From assembly GCA_905221605.1 (NCBI GenBank), contig CAJNDS010002712.1, positions 579,501 to 643,500 of the forward strand: a stretch of DNA of 64,000 nt, read 5' to 3'. Made by a program: the position numbers and the translations under genes. Numbering within the stretch: position 1 is the first letter of the stretch; every line of letters begins with the position of its first letter. Under the pieces are notes generated by a model that worked only from the letters and a program-made list of their open reading frames with translations, ran no database searches and was not told the origin of the DNA. Shown in pieces: positions 43,057 through 51,899 of this stretch. The stretch comes from Symbiodinium natans. Lineage: Eukaryota; Sar; Dinophyceae; Suessiales; Symbiodiniaceae.

Positions 43057-43256
43057 GTGTAGGCTTCGCTGACAACCCTAGTCCCTCATGTCTGCCAGGA
43101 GTTGAAACCTGGCATGAGCAAGTTGTCAGAGCGCCACACACCCTTCGATAGCCAAAAACTAACGCTCCAAAACCTAAGCCCCACCCCCGTCCCCCCCACC
43201 CAACCAAAAGACAAGAACATAAAGAGGAAAGCCCTGCGGCTCGCAAGTGAGCACAG

Positions 43257-43332
43257 GAGGTGTTGGAGCTTCGCGGCCGCCTCGCGGATCGCGAGGCGGC
43301 AGAGGGGCAGAGCCAGGCGCTGTCGGGACTGG
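43257..43332 (+). CDS. candidate coiled-coil exon
   Basis: GCACAG|G acceptor and CTGG|GCTAGA donor (GC type). The frame reads EVLELRGRLADREAAEGQSQ then ALSGL, a strong heptad-like pattern. With the exons at 31110, 36970, 41797 and 42503 it suggests one or more long coiled-coil genes. Confidence 0.45.
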
Positions 43333-43501
43333 GCTAGAGATTCCGGGTGGTTTGTGAGCAGCCTGGCGAGTCCTTGGGAAAGACCGATGGGTTGAAGAGG
43401 AGCGTTGTTTTGGAGGGTTCGAAAGGCAAGTCTAGTGGCTGGTTTGAAGTTCTGTGGCTGAAGGTTCAGTTTTTTTTTTTCGTGGCTTTCAGGGCTTGCA
43501 G

Positions 43502-43587
43502 GTTTGGGAAAGAAACAACATCCAACATTCCAAAGCGCTGCGGCACCCTGATGCTTTGCAACTCATCCTGGAGCTCCAAAACCCGAG
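43502..43587 (+). CDS. candidate internal exon
   Basis: The acceptor CTTGCAG|G follows a T10 tract (43470s), a good polypyrimidine stretch. The frame reads VWERNNIQHSKALRHPDALQ then LILELQNP and ends at a GC donor CCGAG|GCCC. Confidence 0.45.
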
Positions 43588-44110
43588 GCCCGCTTGTGCA
43601 GCTTGGTCGGATGCAGTGCATGATCCGATAGTGTAAAACATGCCAAGGACATCTGCAAAGTTGCACAGCCTGTGAGTTCTTTGGTTCACGCGTACTTGGA
43701 GGTTCAAGGGTACTTATGACTCCAAGTCTAACTGTACTTCTAGACTCATAGCCTACATCGGGGGCTTGTGAGTGCAGCTATAGTTGGGAGTATGAGCCAA
43801 GTAGCCTTCTCTGGGCAACTGGAGAGCCGAAGTCTCCTCTCAAACGTCCAGGCTAACTTGGGGGGGCCTATTGAATTTTGGATTGCTGGGTAGTTTGTAT
43901 GCAGGGATGACAAAAGGGACGGGAAGATAAAATGAAAAATCCAGGCCGCTCCCCGCTTTCCAGAAGTGCCGATGGTCAGGACGCGGGCTGTTTGCCTAAG
44001 GGCTGTACAGCGGAGCGGAGGTGAGCTCATCCCTAAACCCTACACCCTAAACCCTGAACTACATTTCTTTGGGTGTAGAAGTTTCGGCATGAGGCCCCAC
44101 GTGAACTCAG

Positions 44111-44194
44111 AAGCTCTCCAAACTTCCAAACCTCCAGGACTTCCTGCTGCTTTTCTTCCCGGAGACGCTTCCACAAGTTCTGAGCCGGCTCTGA
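44111..44194 (+). CDS. candidate terminal exon, leucine-rich
   Basis: ACTCAG opens 27 codons to TGA, reading KLSKLPNLQDFLLLFFPETL then PQVLSRL. Other frames are open, and the frame choice rests on composition only. Confidence 0.3.
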   Translation, partial: KLSKLPNLQDFLLLFFPETLPQVLSRL

Positions 44195-44223
44195 AAGAGA
44201 GATCCGTGAGATCGGGTATAAGG

Positions 44224-44280
44224 TTTAGGGTTGAGGTCTTGGGGTTTGGGGGTAGGGTTTAGGGTTTAGGGTTTAGGGCT
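44224..44280 (+). repeat. interstitial TTTAGGG units
   Basis: Tandem GGTTTAGGG units. A second CCCTAAA cluster lies at 44530-44582. They bracket the candidate exon at 44294-44408. Confidence 0.85.
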
Positions 44281-44293
44281 TGCCATGCCAAAG

Positions 44294-44408
44294 TGCATCC
44301 GCTGCTTGAGCTTCCTGTGCTGTTGGAAATGCACCTTTGGGGCGAGGGCTCGAAATTCGCACTGACTGACGATCCCCCGACCCTCGAACTCCGCAAGCCT
44401 CTACAAGG
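44294..44408 (+). CDS. candidate internal exon between telomere-like blocks
   Basis: The frame reads HPLLELPVLLEMHLWGEGSK then FALTDDPPTLELRKPLQ. The acceptor is AAAG and the donor CAAGG|GTTTGA. It has a good coding composition; the gene is unknown. Confidence 0.4.
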
Positions 44409-44620
44409 GTTTGAAGCCCGAGCCCCAAGTCTCAAAGCAGCACATCGTTTCCTGAGTTGTGCTGTGTTCAAATTCACCTTCCATGAGATTATTTCGTCTC
44501 TACTTCTGTAATGCCACCTATCAGTAGATCTCCCTAAACCCTAAACCCTAAACCCTATAAACTCAATAAACCCTAAACCCTAGCCCGCAGAAAATTTCCG
44601 AGAGCCGGTGCGCCACCCAG

Positions 44621-44691
44621 GCCGATTCTCTCTTGGACCCTGGGCGCGCGAACGCCTTGGGACTTGCCACCGCAGCCGGGGCTCTCGGAGG
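44621..44691 (+). CDS. candidate internal exon, Ala/Gly/Leu-rich
   Basis: ACCCAG|G acceptor; the frame reads ADSLLDPGRANALGLATAAG then ALGG; GC donor (GGAGG|GCTAGG) before TTTGGGG/TTAGGG-like sequence. Confidence 0.35.
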
Positions 44692-44861
44692 GCTAGGGTT
44701 TGGGGTTTGAGGCTTAGGGTAGCCTTGAGAATTTCAGGTGTTGAAGGGAAACGTATGTGCCCGTATGTGTATATATATATATGCAAACTACTACTAATTT
44801 GTTACTAGGATTGTTTCATGTTCTCTTAGACCTTAAAGCACCGTGCCTTTTTGACACCAAG

Positions 44862-45007
44862 GCCTCGGTGAACTTTGTGCTGCAGCGTCGGTCATTCGCG
44901 CCGGGCGCCGGCTTCACAGCGGAGTTGCTGAAGCGCTACGTCGTGGCGGAGGCGACTTGGGCTCCGTGGGCTGGTTCAGCCGGAAGGATCTCGAGCCACA
45001 CATGCCT
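44862..45007 (+). CDS. parvulin-like (PPIase) exon, tentative
   Basis: In the frame set by GAC at 44954 the sequence reads VAEALRRGGGDLGSVGWFSR then KDLEPHMP. GGDLG-x-fsRgxm.p is the hallmark of parvulin-type peptidyl-prolyl isomerases, although two extra residues follow GGDLG here. A competing frame from the same acceptor region reads LKRYVVAEATWAPWAG. A GT follows at 45008. It could equally be chance. Confidence 0.3.
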
Positions 45008-45099
45008 GTGACTCTGTGGGCCGGGTCTGTGCTATCTGAGTTTACACCTCTTCATCTGCCCTAGCTCGGCTCAAATCCGCCCATCCGGAGCCCGTAGCC

Positions 45100-45237
45100 A
45101 TGGCAACTTCGCAGCCTGCAGCGAGCAGCGAAACTTTCCAAGACGAGGACAAACCAGGCCTGGCGGAGGGCGGCATGTCTTTGATGGGTTGGTGCTCTTG
45201 TCGAGGATTCTACATGGCACGCTTTCCAGTTTTCAAG
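45100..45237 (+). CDS. candidate first exon
   Basis: ATG at 45100 gives MATSQPAASSETFQDEDKPG and onward to AAG|GTTTCA (46 codons, phase 0). CCGTAGCCAT directly before and across the ATG equals the first ten bases of the dinoflagellate spliced leader, possibly by chance. Confidence 0.3.
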
Positions 45238-45469
45238 GTTTCAGCCTAGGGATGAAGCCCGAGCAGCGCACTTTGCAAAGCCATATCCTAGACCGGAGGA
45301 GTCATGCATCGCCATAGTTCAGATTCGAATCACCCCACAAGAGACCCCAGCTGATGCCGATAATCCTTCCGTCTGCACAACAGTTGGATTTGGAGCCTTA
45401 TTGCCAGGTGTTGCTTGGTTTTTTTGCTGAACAAGAGAGACGAATGCCTCAATTCCCCCTCGGTTCGAG

Positions 45470-45535
45470 GCGTTTGCCGAAAGTGTGCCGAGTCGGGCCT
45501 GGACCGCGTCGGAAATTTTCAGCCAGCTGTGCATG
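45470..45535 (+). CDS. candidate internal exon
   Basis: TTCGAG|G acceptor and ATG|GTTGTG donor bound 22 codons in phase 0, reading AFAESVPSRAWTASEIFSQL then CM. The gene is unknown. Confidence 0.4.
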
Positions 45536-45539
45536 GTTG

Positions 45540-47870
45540 TGGGGGTATACATAGGGTCTCGGAGTCTAGGGTTTTGGGGATTAGGATATCACATCGCGCA
45601 GCAAGCTTCTTCTTCGTCAAGTCGAACATGTCTCCATGATGGAGAACAGTGCTGATGAGAGGCAGCCTTCTATTCTGACATCACGCTAGAGAGGATGGGA
45701 GTGGTTTTGACCTGGCCGCAGGGCTTCTGCAGGGCATCGGTATCTGGAGTTCTTCCAATTGATCAGAGAGGGTCTTCACCCACACACACAGTGCCCCAAA
45801 CTCTGCAAGCGCCACTCCTCAAGCATTTTTTGAAGGACTGCTTTGCTTTCCTTGGCCGTGGTGCTGTGGCGACCGGACGAGGCGCCTACCAGGCAGGTGG
45901 CGCAGGGCTTACTTGTGAAAAGGATTTGGGTAGAACATCCTCAGGCCCTCAAACCGTAATATCAGGTGGGTTGGTTGAAATTGGTTCACAGTCACTCCAG
46001 CCGCAGTGGTTTCTGAACCCATCCATGGCCCGAGAGCGCAGAGGCTCTTGGATAAAAGAGATATATGACCTTGCGGCGAACACCCCAAAGTCTGAAAGGG
46101 TGCGGATCCTGCCATCATGGTTAAATCCCAGATCATGCCAGGCAACTCGACAGTGCGCGACTCTCGGCCAATGCTTTGCGCTTTAGCAACTGCATGACGG
46201 GTTAGGACTTGGGAGGCTGGCGGTCCCAAAGCTTCAGATATTCAAAGGGGTTTTGATGGCGCTGGGGAACGGGGAGGGGGAGCAGAAGTTGCCAAACAAG
46301 AAGTCGCCGGGTTCGATCGGCAACTTCAGCCACGTAGTCGTGTGGCAACAAGAATGTATGCCTTAGAGGCCTTAGGCCATGCAGAGCAGAAGAAGATCCG
46401 ACTGCCAGTGCGGTTTACTAAGACAAAGCCCGAACCTAGACAGCATTAGCATATTAGCATTGCATGATTTGAAGGTTTCACGCATAATGTTTATTGTATA
46501 TATGTATATATGTATACATATATATATATATATACGTACACATCTTTTAGCATTTGCTTCTGGATTTTCTTCTTATTGCCTTTTTACCTTTGCTTGTTAA
46601 TGTACTCGAGTATTGAGATCTGAGAGATGTAAAGGCTCACTGTAACATAAATCTAGAATAGGACAGTAAAACATACCCACACTTCAGGTATCCAGTCAAG
46701 GAGTCTCTCCTGGGCGCAGCAGACAATACGAGCCTTGGAAACCTAGGGGCCGCTGGCTTTCCGTCTGATCTGGCGTCCTTTCACAGGGTTTGGGTTTTCA
46801 AGTGGCTTTGGAGAGGCTTCTGTCGTGTGGGCGGACAGGTGAGGGTTTAGGGGTTTGGGGTAAAGTTGCAGGCCACTTGCATAAGGGCTCGGGGTTTAGG
46901 CTAAGGGGAAAAAAGGGCTAAGGGACGCGGCACGGTTTGTGTTGCTGATGCAGCAAAGCACTATGAGCAATGTCGCAGCATGATATCGTGGGAGGAATGG
47001 GTGTTGCTGGCTGTCCTGGCACGCAGGTCGCAAGCTGACTAGCAGAAATGGGGCAAGAGTAGGGGCCAGCGGACATGGACCTGATCTAGTTGTTATTTAC
47101 TCATTCCTACTCCAGTCGGAGACGCTTCTTAGGAAAGAGCTGCCCAGACATGCTCAGATTTTGTTGTCGGGTTCTGCTGTGCTTCTTGGCAGCGTCTAGT
47201 CTAAAGCAGCTTGTGCACCCCAAGGAGCAACTATCTCCACCCCTGGCAGCAGAAGCTCCCGACTGAGGGCCATATTCCCAGTTTCCGCATGCAGTGAGCC
47301 TCTGGAGAATTCCAGTGTGAGGCAAGGGGTGGAAATGGAATGAAGGGCCTGCTGTCTGTTGACAATAGATGTTCGTGGCGAAGAGGGAAGTTCATGATGT
47401 CTTGCGATCGGGATTTAGGGTCTTTATGGGTTGGACCCAGGCCATCGTGACGTACTCGCGCGCCCATCACCTGCCATGGGCACATAGACGCAGATGCGGA
47501 TGAAGCAAAGCTCCCCTTTTAGCTATATTGCAGTTCTTATATGTGCGCTGCATTTGAGTAGTTGTCGAAGCACTGACTATGTTATTCACTGATGCTTTGT
47601 GCTGGTAGCCCAGTGTTTGGATCAATGCCCCCATCCGCACATGCAGTAGATTGACACTGCAGCAATCTCGATCAGATGCTGCGGGCAGCTTGCAAAAAAC
47701 CTACTGACAGTTCGCGGGAAGCATTCCGGACGAGATTTGCAATGGGATGGAGTTTGGGTGTAGGGAAAGGCAGGCTGCCCCTGCTTTCGACATTGTGCCG
47801 TGGCCCTGAATTCTGTCAGATATGCAGAGGATGTCAATGTGCATCTCCTGCGTATAGCAGTCAGTCCACA
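45540..47870. other. stretch without a supported gene
   Basis: A 163-codon + frame (45695-46186) overlaps a 106-codon - frame; neither has a domain. A TA/GTATA tract lies at 46495-46535. A 9-bp inverted repeat (GAAGTTGCC at 46285 and GGCAACTTC at 46319) encloses a T-loop-like GGTTCGATC, but it is too short to be a tRNA. Confidence 0.45.
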
Positions 47871-47878
47871 GGTCAGGG

Positions 47879-48290
47879 TTAAAATGTGAAAGGCTTGTCA
47901 ACATACCGTGAAGTTCGGCCCGCGCGCCTCGCAGAAGATGGATTGTCACAATACATCCTTGTTGTGGGCCACCTGGCATGATGGCGGCACGGAAGAGTGA
48001 CTACGATGTTGGCATAGCAGACCACCCATGCCAAAGGCAGCTGCTCCGGAACAAAAAGGCCGACCCGGAGATCGGATTTTGCAAAGCCTCTCAACTGTAA
48101 CACGGCAATATCAGGTCTGGTGACTTTGGGAGGAAGTTGGGGATCCTTCTTGCGCAGGCCATCATCGTCAGCGTGCAGCAAGTCTTTTTCATGGGCTTGC
48201 TGCCTGCTCGGTCTGGGGCCAACTGATGGGTCCGTTGGCCTCTTGCTCCTGTTTGTCTTTGAAAAGCCTGTCCGAAGAGTTGCACCTTGT
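47879..48290 (-). pseudogene. minus-strand coding-like region with a frame change
   Basis: On the minus strand a frame reads DDDGLRKKDPQLPPKVTRPD, then LRGFAKSDLRVGLFVPEQLP and LAWVVCYANIVVTLP, ending at 47879. Just upstream a different frame reads LFKDKQEQEANGPISWPQTE with similar coding character. The two are separated by only a few bases, too few for an intron, so a one-base indel is likely. It could be a decayed gene; no family is recognised. Confidence 0.35.
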
Positions 48291-48525
48291 TGGGAGGCAG
48301 AGGAATACCCACCTTAATAGACAAGTAGTACAGTATAGGGTATACGTTTATGGTCAGTACAGGTCGTAGTATAGTAGTGTATATTAGGACCCCAATTTTT
48401 GGGTTCATGTGGTCCTCAGGGCATGCAGTTGGTCGAGCCGCGCGTCGCAAAGCCTCCCCTGAAAAGCCGAACCCTCTGGAAACCATGGTTGCGTTGTAAG
48501 ACCCAGACCAAGACCGCGCCACACC

Positions 48526-50100
48526 CTACTCAGCGTGCAGCACGCCGGTGCTAAACCTTGTTGTTTCAATTGGTGAGGGGAAGGCCTTGCTTTGTGGCTT
48601 CAACTTAAGTCCCTGCTCATAGCTCCTCAAGTTACTGGGTCTGGGCCTCCGCCGAGTATGGCGAGTGACGAGTGATGGGTTCAGGTTTGACGAGCCCACC
48701 GCTTCATCGTTCACGTCCCAACAATTTCCCCGGCCCCCACCCATTAGGGAGGCTCTGAGAGATTTAGTGCTCATGCTGGTGCATGGGTTTCGAGGAAGCT
48801 TCACGGGGGTGCATTGGTCAAAGTCGGCAAACGACCTAGATGTTTTCATTGAGTACATGCCGACGACTTGAGAAGTGGCCCAGGTTGTATTTGGCCTCAG
48901 TGGCAGATATTCCACCCGAGGACCGGGATGTCCTAAACCAGTTGAATGGGTGAGCGGGCAGGTTTGCATCTTTTGAAGCCATGGAGGCTGGAGCCAAAAA
49001 AATTCTGCAAAAAGTATCAGAGGACCATGAAGTCTTAAATAGGGGCGGGCCTGAATCATTGGAATAGGGTCTTGGGGTGGTATTCTTGTATATTGTATCT
49101 TTATGAGGGACCATAACGGAAAACTATTTGTAGGTATTCCGACCCCTGTAGGACAGAAGTGTTGTCTCCGCTTGAGCGCGACTTTGTCCCTAAACCGAGA
49201 TTTGGTGCGTGGTTGCTAGGTCCTGCTAGGTGGAGCCCCTTCAATATGCAACCCTACAGAAACCCCTCAACCCTGACCCCCTAAGGCGGCCAGCAAATGC
49301 CGGTGCATGTAAACCCGTTAACGCAAAGCCGTACGAAACTCCATAAAACCACATACTACACCCTTAAACCCTTAAGCCCTGAACCTTGATGCGCCGAGCA
49401 CAAGGACCCACGCTTGATGGCGACGCTCAGAGCTGTGAGCCAGGCAAAGTGAGGGCTTCAAGGGTTGAGGGCCGATGGCTTAAGCAAGCTTATGGGTAGG
49501 ACATTTTTCGGACTTATGTTTCTTCTACGGCCTTGGGTTTTAACCTTGGCATCTCAGGGTTTGACGTAAGCTGTCTCTCAGCTGGAGGCCTCTGTTGCGC
49601 CAGCCCATGACAGGTCTTGCTTCACGCTACGCTGAGTACTGTAGTAGGCCTTGCAGAAGTCCGATCGCCCATAAACCTGCAAATATAACTTGCCTTATTA
49701 AGGCGCAGAGCTCCACACCTTAATCTTCGTCGCGCAAAAAAATAGGCACGGCTCGCCAGCAGCCAGCCACCATTCTTGAAGAACGCAGTCAACTACTGTA
49801 AGGTGCAGGCGGCTAGCAGGTCCAAGTTGCACGGTCCGCCCTTGCCAGCACGCCCCAGCCAGGCGACCATTTTCCTGGCAGTCTCGTTCCCTCTCCGGAA
49901 GTGCCGCCGACAAAGTTTAGGATGACAGCCCACTCTCATGATGTGGAGCCATTGAGGCTTAGGAACCAGTCCCGCCCCCAAACCCTGCATCTAGACCTGG
50001 CATCGGCTCAAGTGCTCTGAGCAGCAGTCCAAAGGAAGTTGTGAGTTGAGGGTTTATAGGCACACGCTAGTGATGGTGTAGCACCTTCCGACTCCTGGCG
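48526..50100. other. stretch without a supported gene
   Basis: A 177-codon minus-strand frame (48526-49059) is open without a recognisable domain. Degenerate CCCTAAA units occur around 49260-49390. The last 100 bases are the 5' region of the membrane protein gene. Confidence 0.4.
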
Positions 50101-50102
50101 CC

Positions 50103-51467
50103 ATGGCAGACTCCGCCCGAAGGCAGGAAAGCCGCCATTTGCTCCGGGAAGTGGACAGTACACCATGCACGCCCCGGGATGGCTTCCATGGCACCATCAA
50201 CAAGGAAGACCTTCCGAAGCTTGCAGCCAGCAAGGCCAGCAAAATCTTGCAAATGATGGAGGAACAAGGGTATTGCGAGCTGGAGCAGGAGTCCATTTAC
50301 GGGGCAGCGATGGCCCTGCCCCAAATTGCAAGGAGCGCTGGCTGGCCTGTAACCTTCACAACCCTCGCCTTCCGCAGCTACTTCTTCACCTTGCTCAGCT
50401 TCTTAGTGCAGGGTTTCCTGTTATCGATGATCGGAGAGGAGCAACATGTGATCTACCCCTTTGCGGGGCAGATGCATTTGTGTGACTTCGGGGCATCAAT
50501 GAGCCAACAGACTGCGGAGCCGTCCAACTGCATCGGTCCGGGTGGCACCACCTACTCACCGTCGCGGCTTTACTCCTATAACACTTGGAGCACACGTAAC
50601 TTCGTCAGGGAGAGTCTCAAGACCATACTGCCAGAGAAGGCGCAGATGATCGACGAAAACGTGGATCCAGGTGAGTATGGCCTGGAGAGTTATCACTGCC
50701 GCATCGTTTGCATTTTCATCTTCTTGTTGTCTGTAGTGCACGATCTGAACGTGACGTTTCAGGTTGTGAGGACACTTTGGTTTGTGCCGACGTCTGCCGA
50801 AAGCTGGATTACATACTACTCTCTGCCTAGAGGGGCGAGCAAGGAGGACATCAAGAACAGCAAGGGCTGGAATGAGCTGGACATGGTGCAATTCTCAATC
50901 GCCGGCATTCCTGCACATTGGAAGCTGTTCAATGTCGTCTTCATACTCCTGCCCAAGTTTGGACTATGGCTTGGGGTCGCGAAATCTGGGGTTCACTACT
51001 TGATGGAAACCGATGACATTGTGGACCTCATCGTGAACTGCATGGCGTTGGCCTTTGTGCTAAACATGGACGAGCTGATCTTCAGCCGCTTTGCCACGTC
51101 CTTGACGAAGCACATTATGGGAAAGCTGACCAAGACTCCCCTTTTCGACATTCAACCCATAGAGAATGAGTCAGACGAGCAGGCTTTAGAACGCTTCGAC
51201 TTCGAAGAGCTCGGACACCATGTGTCCTACTTCTGGCTGAGCATGCCACGTCGATTTGCCTTTGTAGTCCTGCTGCAGGCGTTGCTAATGTGGGATTACT
51301 ACTACCACAATTGCACACAACATGCTGACGGAAGCTGGATTTCCAAGGATGTGTTCCTTCCGAAGGACTTGACATATCGTCCCTTGGCACTGATGTTCGG
51401 CTGGGTGCCCACAAGCAGTACAACGCCCATATGGACGATGCCGCAGGCGCCAGGCAGTGAAACGTAG
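50103..51467 (+). CDS. multi-pass membrane protein, intronless, unknown family
   Basis: The product is 454 residues, starting at an ATG preceded by GGCGCC. The N-terminal 85 residues are cytosolic-like and charged. Predicted membrane helices are at about 90-112 (FFTLLSFLVQGFLLSMIG), 198-215 (RIVCIFIFLLSVVHDL), 274-298 (LFNVVFILLPKFGLWLGVAK), 304-324 (DDIVDLIVNCMALAFVLNMD) and 384-400 (FAFVVLLQALLMWDYYY). Between helices 1 and 2 lies a loop with Cys residues, possibly extracellular. The segment DDIVDLIVNCMALAFVLNMDELIF has acidic residues at both membrane borders. I do not recognise the family; transport or channel activity would be a guess. The uninterrupted frame, unlike APC4, suggests either a retroposed origin or a naturally intron-poor family. 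Confidence 0.7.
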   Translation: MADSARRQESRHLLREVDSTPCTPRDGFHGTINKEDLPKLAASKASKILQMMEEQGYCELEQESIYGAAMALPQIARSAGWPVTFTTLAFRSYFFTLLSFLVQGFLLSMIGEEQHVIYPFAGQMHLCDFGASMSQQTAEPSNCIGPGGTTYSPSRLYSYNTWSTRNFVRESLKTILPEKAQMIDENVDPGEYGLESYHCRIVCIFIFLLSVVHDLNVTFQVVRTLWFVPTSAESWITYYSLPRGASKEDIKNSKGWNELDMVQFSIAGIPAHWKLFNVVFILLPKFGLWLGVAKSGVHYLMETDDIVDLIVNCMALAFVLNMDELIFSRFATSLTKHIMGKLTKTPLFDIQPIENESDEQALERFDFEELGHHVSYFWLSMPRRFAFVVLLQALLMWDYYYHNCTQHADGSWISKDVFLPKDLTYRPLALMFGWVPTSSTTPIWTMPQAPGSET

Positions 51468-51539
51468 CAGATGAAAAGAACAAAGTTTCAGATAGATATT
51501 AACAGGGCTTCACATATTTTTATTAGATTGAGGTTTTGT

Positions 51540-51896
51540 CTACTTAGTCATCCATCCAGATTCTCCAAGTTTCTTAAACCGAGCTTTTGCGAGCTGGCGC
51601 TGATGTTGGGCATGAAGTGTCCTCTGAAGCCTGCCGGTTCGGTACATGTCGAGGTTGGGTATTTCGATAGACGTTAAATCGGGTCCCCAGCCAAGCTGTT
51701 CTAGGCTATTGTTGAGCAGATCTGTTTCACGATGTATCCAGACCCGTTTCACACGAATGCTGCGACGAGGAGTGTTCCAGCATGAAGCGACATGTTTGTT
51801 TCCCAGCTTGGCGCATTTGCGGCCCCGGAGTTTACCACACCATACGACCGGGACTCGTAACGCTGTAGCACGCCATGCTGACAAATGGTAATGCAT
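51540..51896 (-). CDS. 118-residue basic protein, unknown
   Basis: On the minus strand ATG at 51896 to TAG at 51540. The product is basic and has a natural composition: RGRKCAKLGNKHVASCWNTP, then RRSIRVKRVWIHRETDLLNN, and a C-terminal QRQLAKARFKKLGESGWMTK. It resembles a small organellar ribosomal protein in size and charge, but I cannot assign a family. Its 3' end faces that of the membrane protein gene 72 bases away, so the two are convergent. The overlapping + frames (51471-51677, 51646-51891) are shorter and less protein-like. Confidence 0.55.
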   Translation of the reverse strand: MHYHLSAWRATALRVPVVWCGKLRGRKCAKLGNKHVASCWNTPRRSIRVKRVWIHRETDLLNNSLEQLGWGPDLTSIEIPNLDMYRTGRLQRTLHAQHQRQLAKARFKKLGESGWMTK

Positions 51897-51899
51897 GAT

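Noticed and set aside
46285-46327. tRNA-like hairpin with GGTTCGATC
   Set aside because: The 9-bp inverted repeat encloses only about 25 bases; D and anticodon arms are absent.
50005-50012. GGCTCAAG upstream of the membrane protein gene as a spliced-leader relic
   Set aside because: Only eight bases match and the preceding CCATTTT is missing, which is expected by chance many times in this window.
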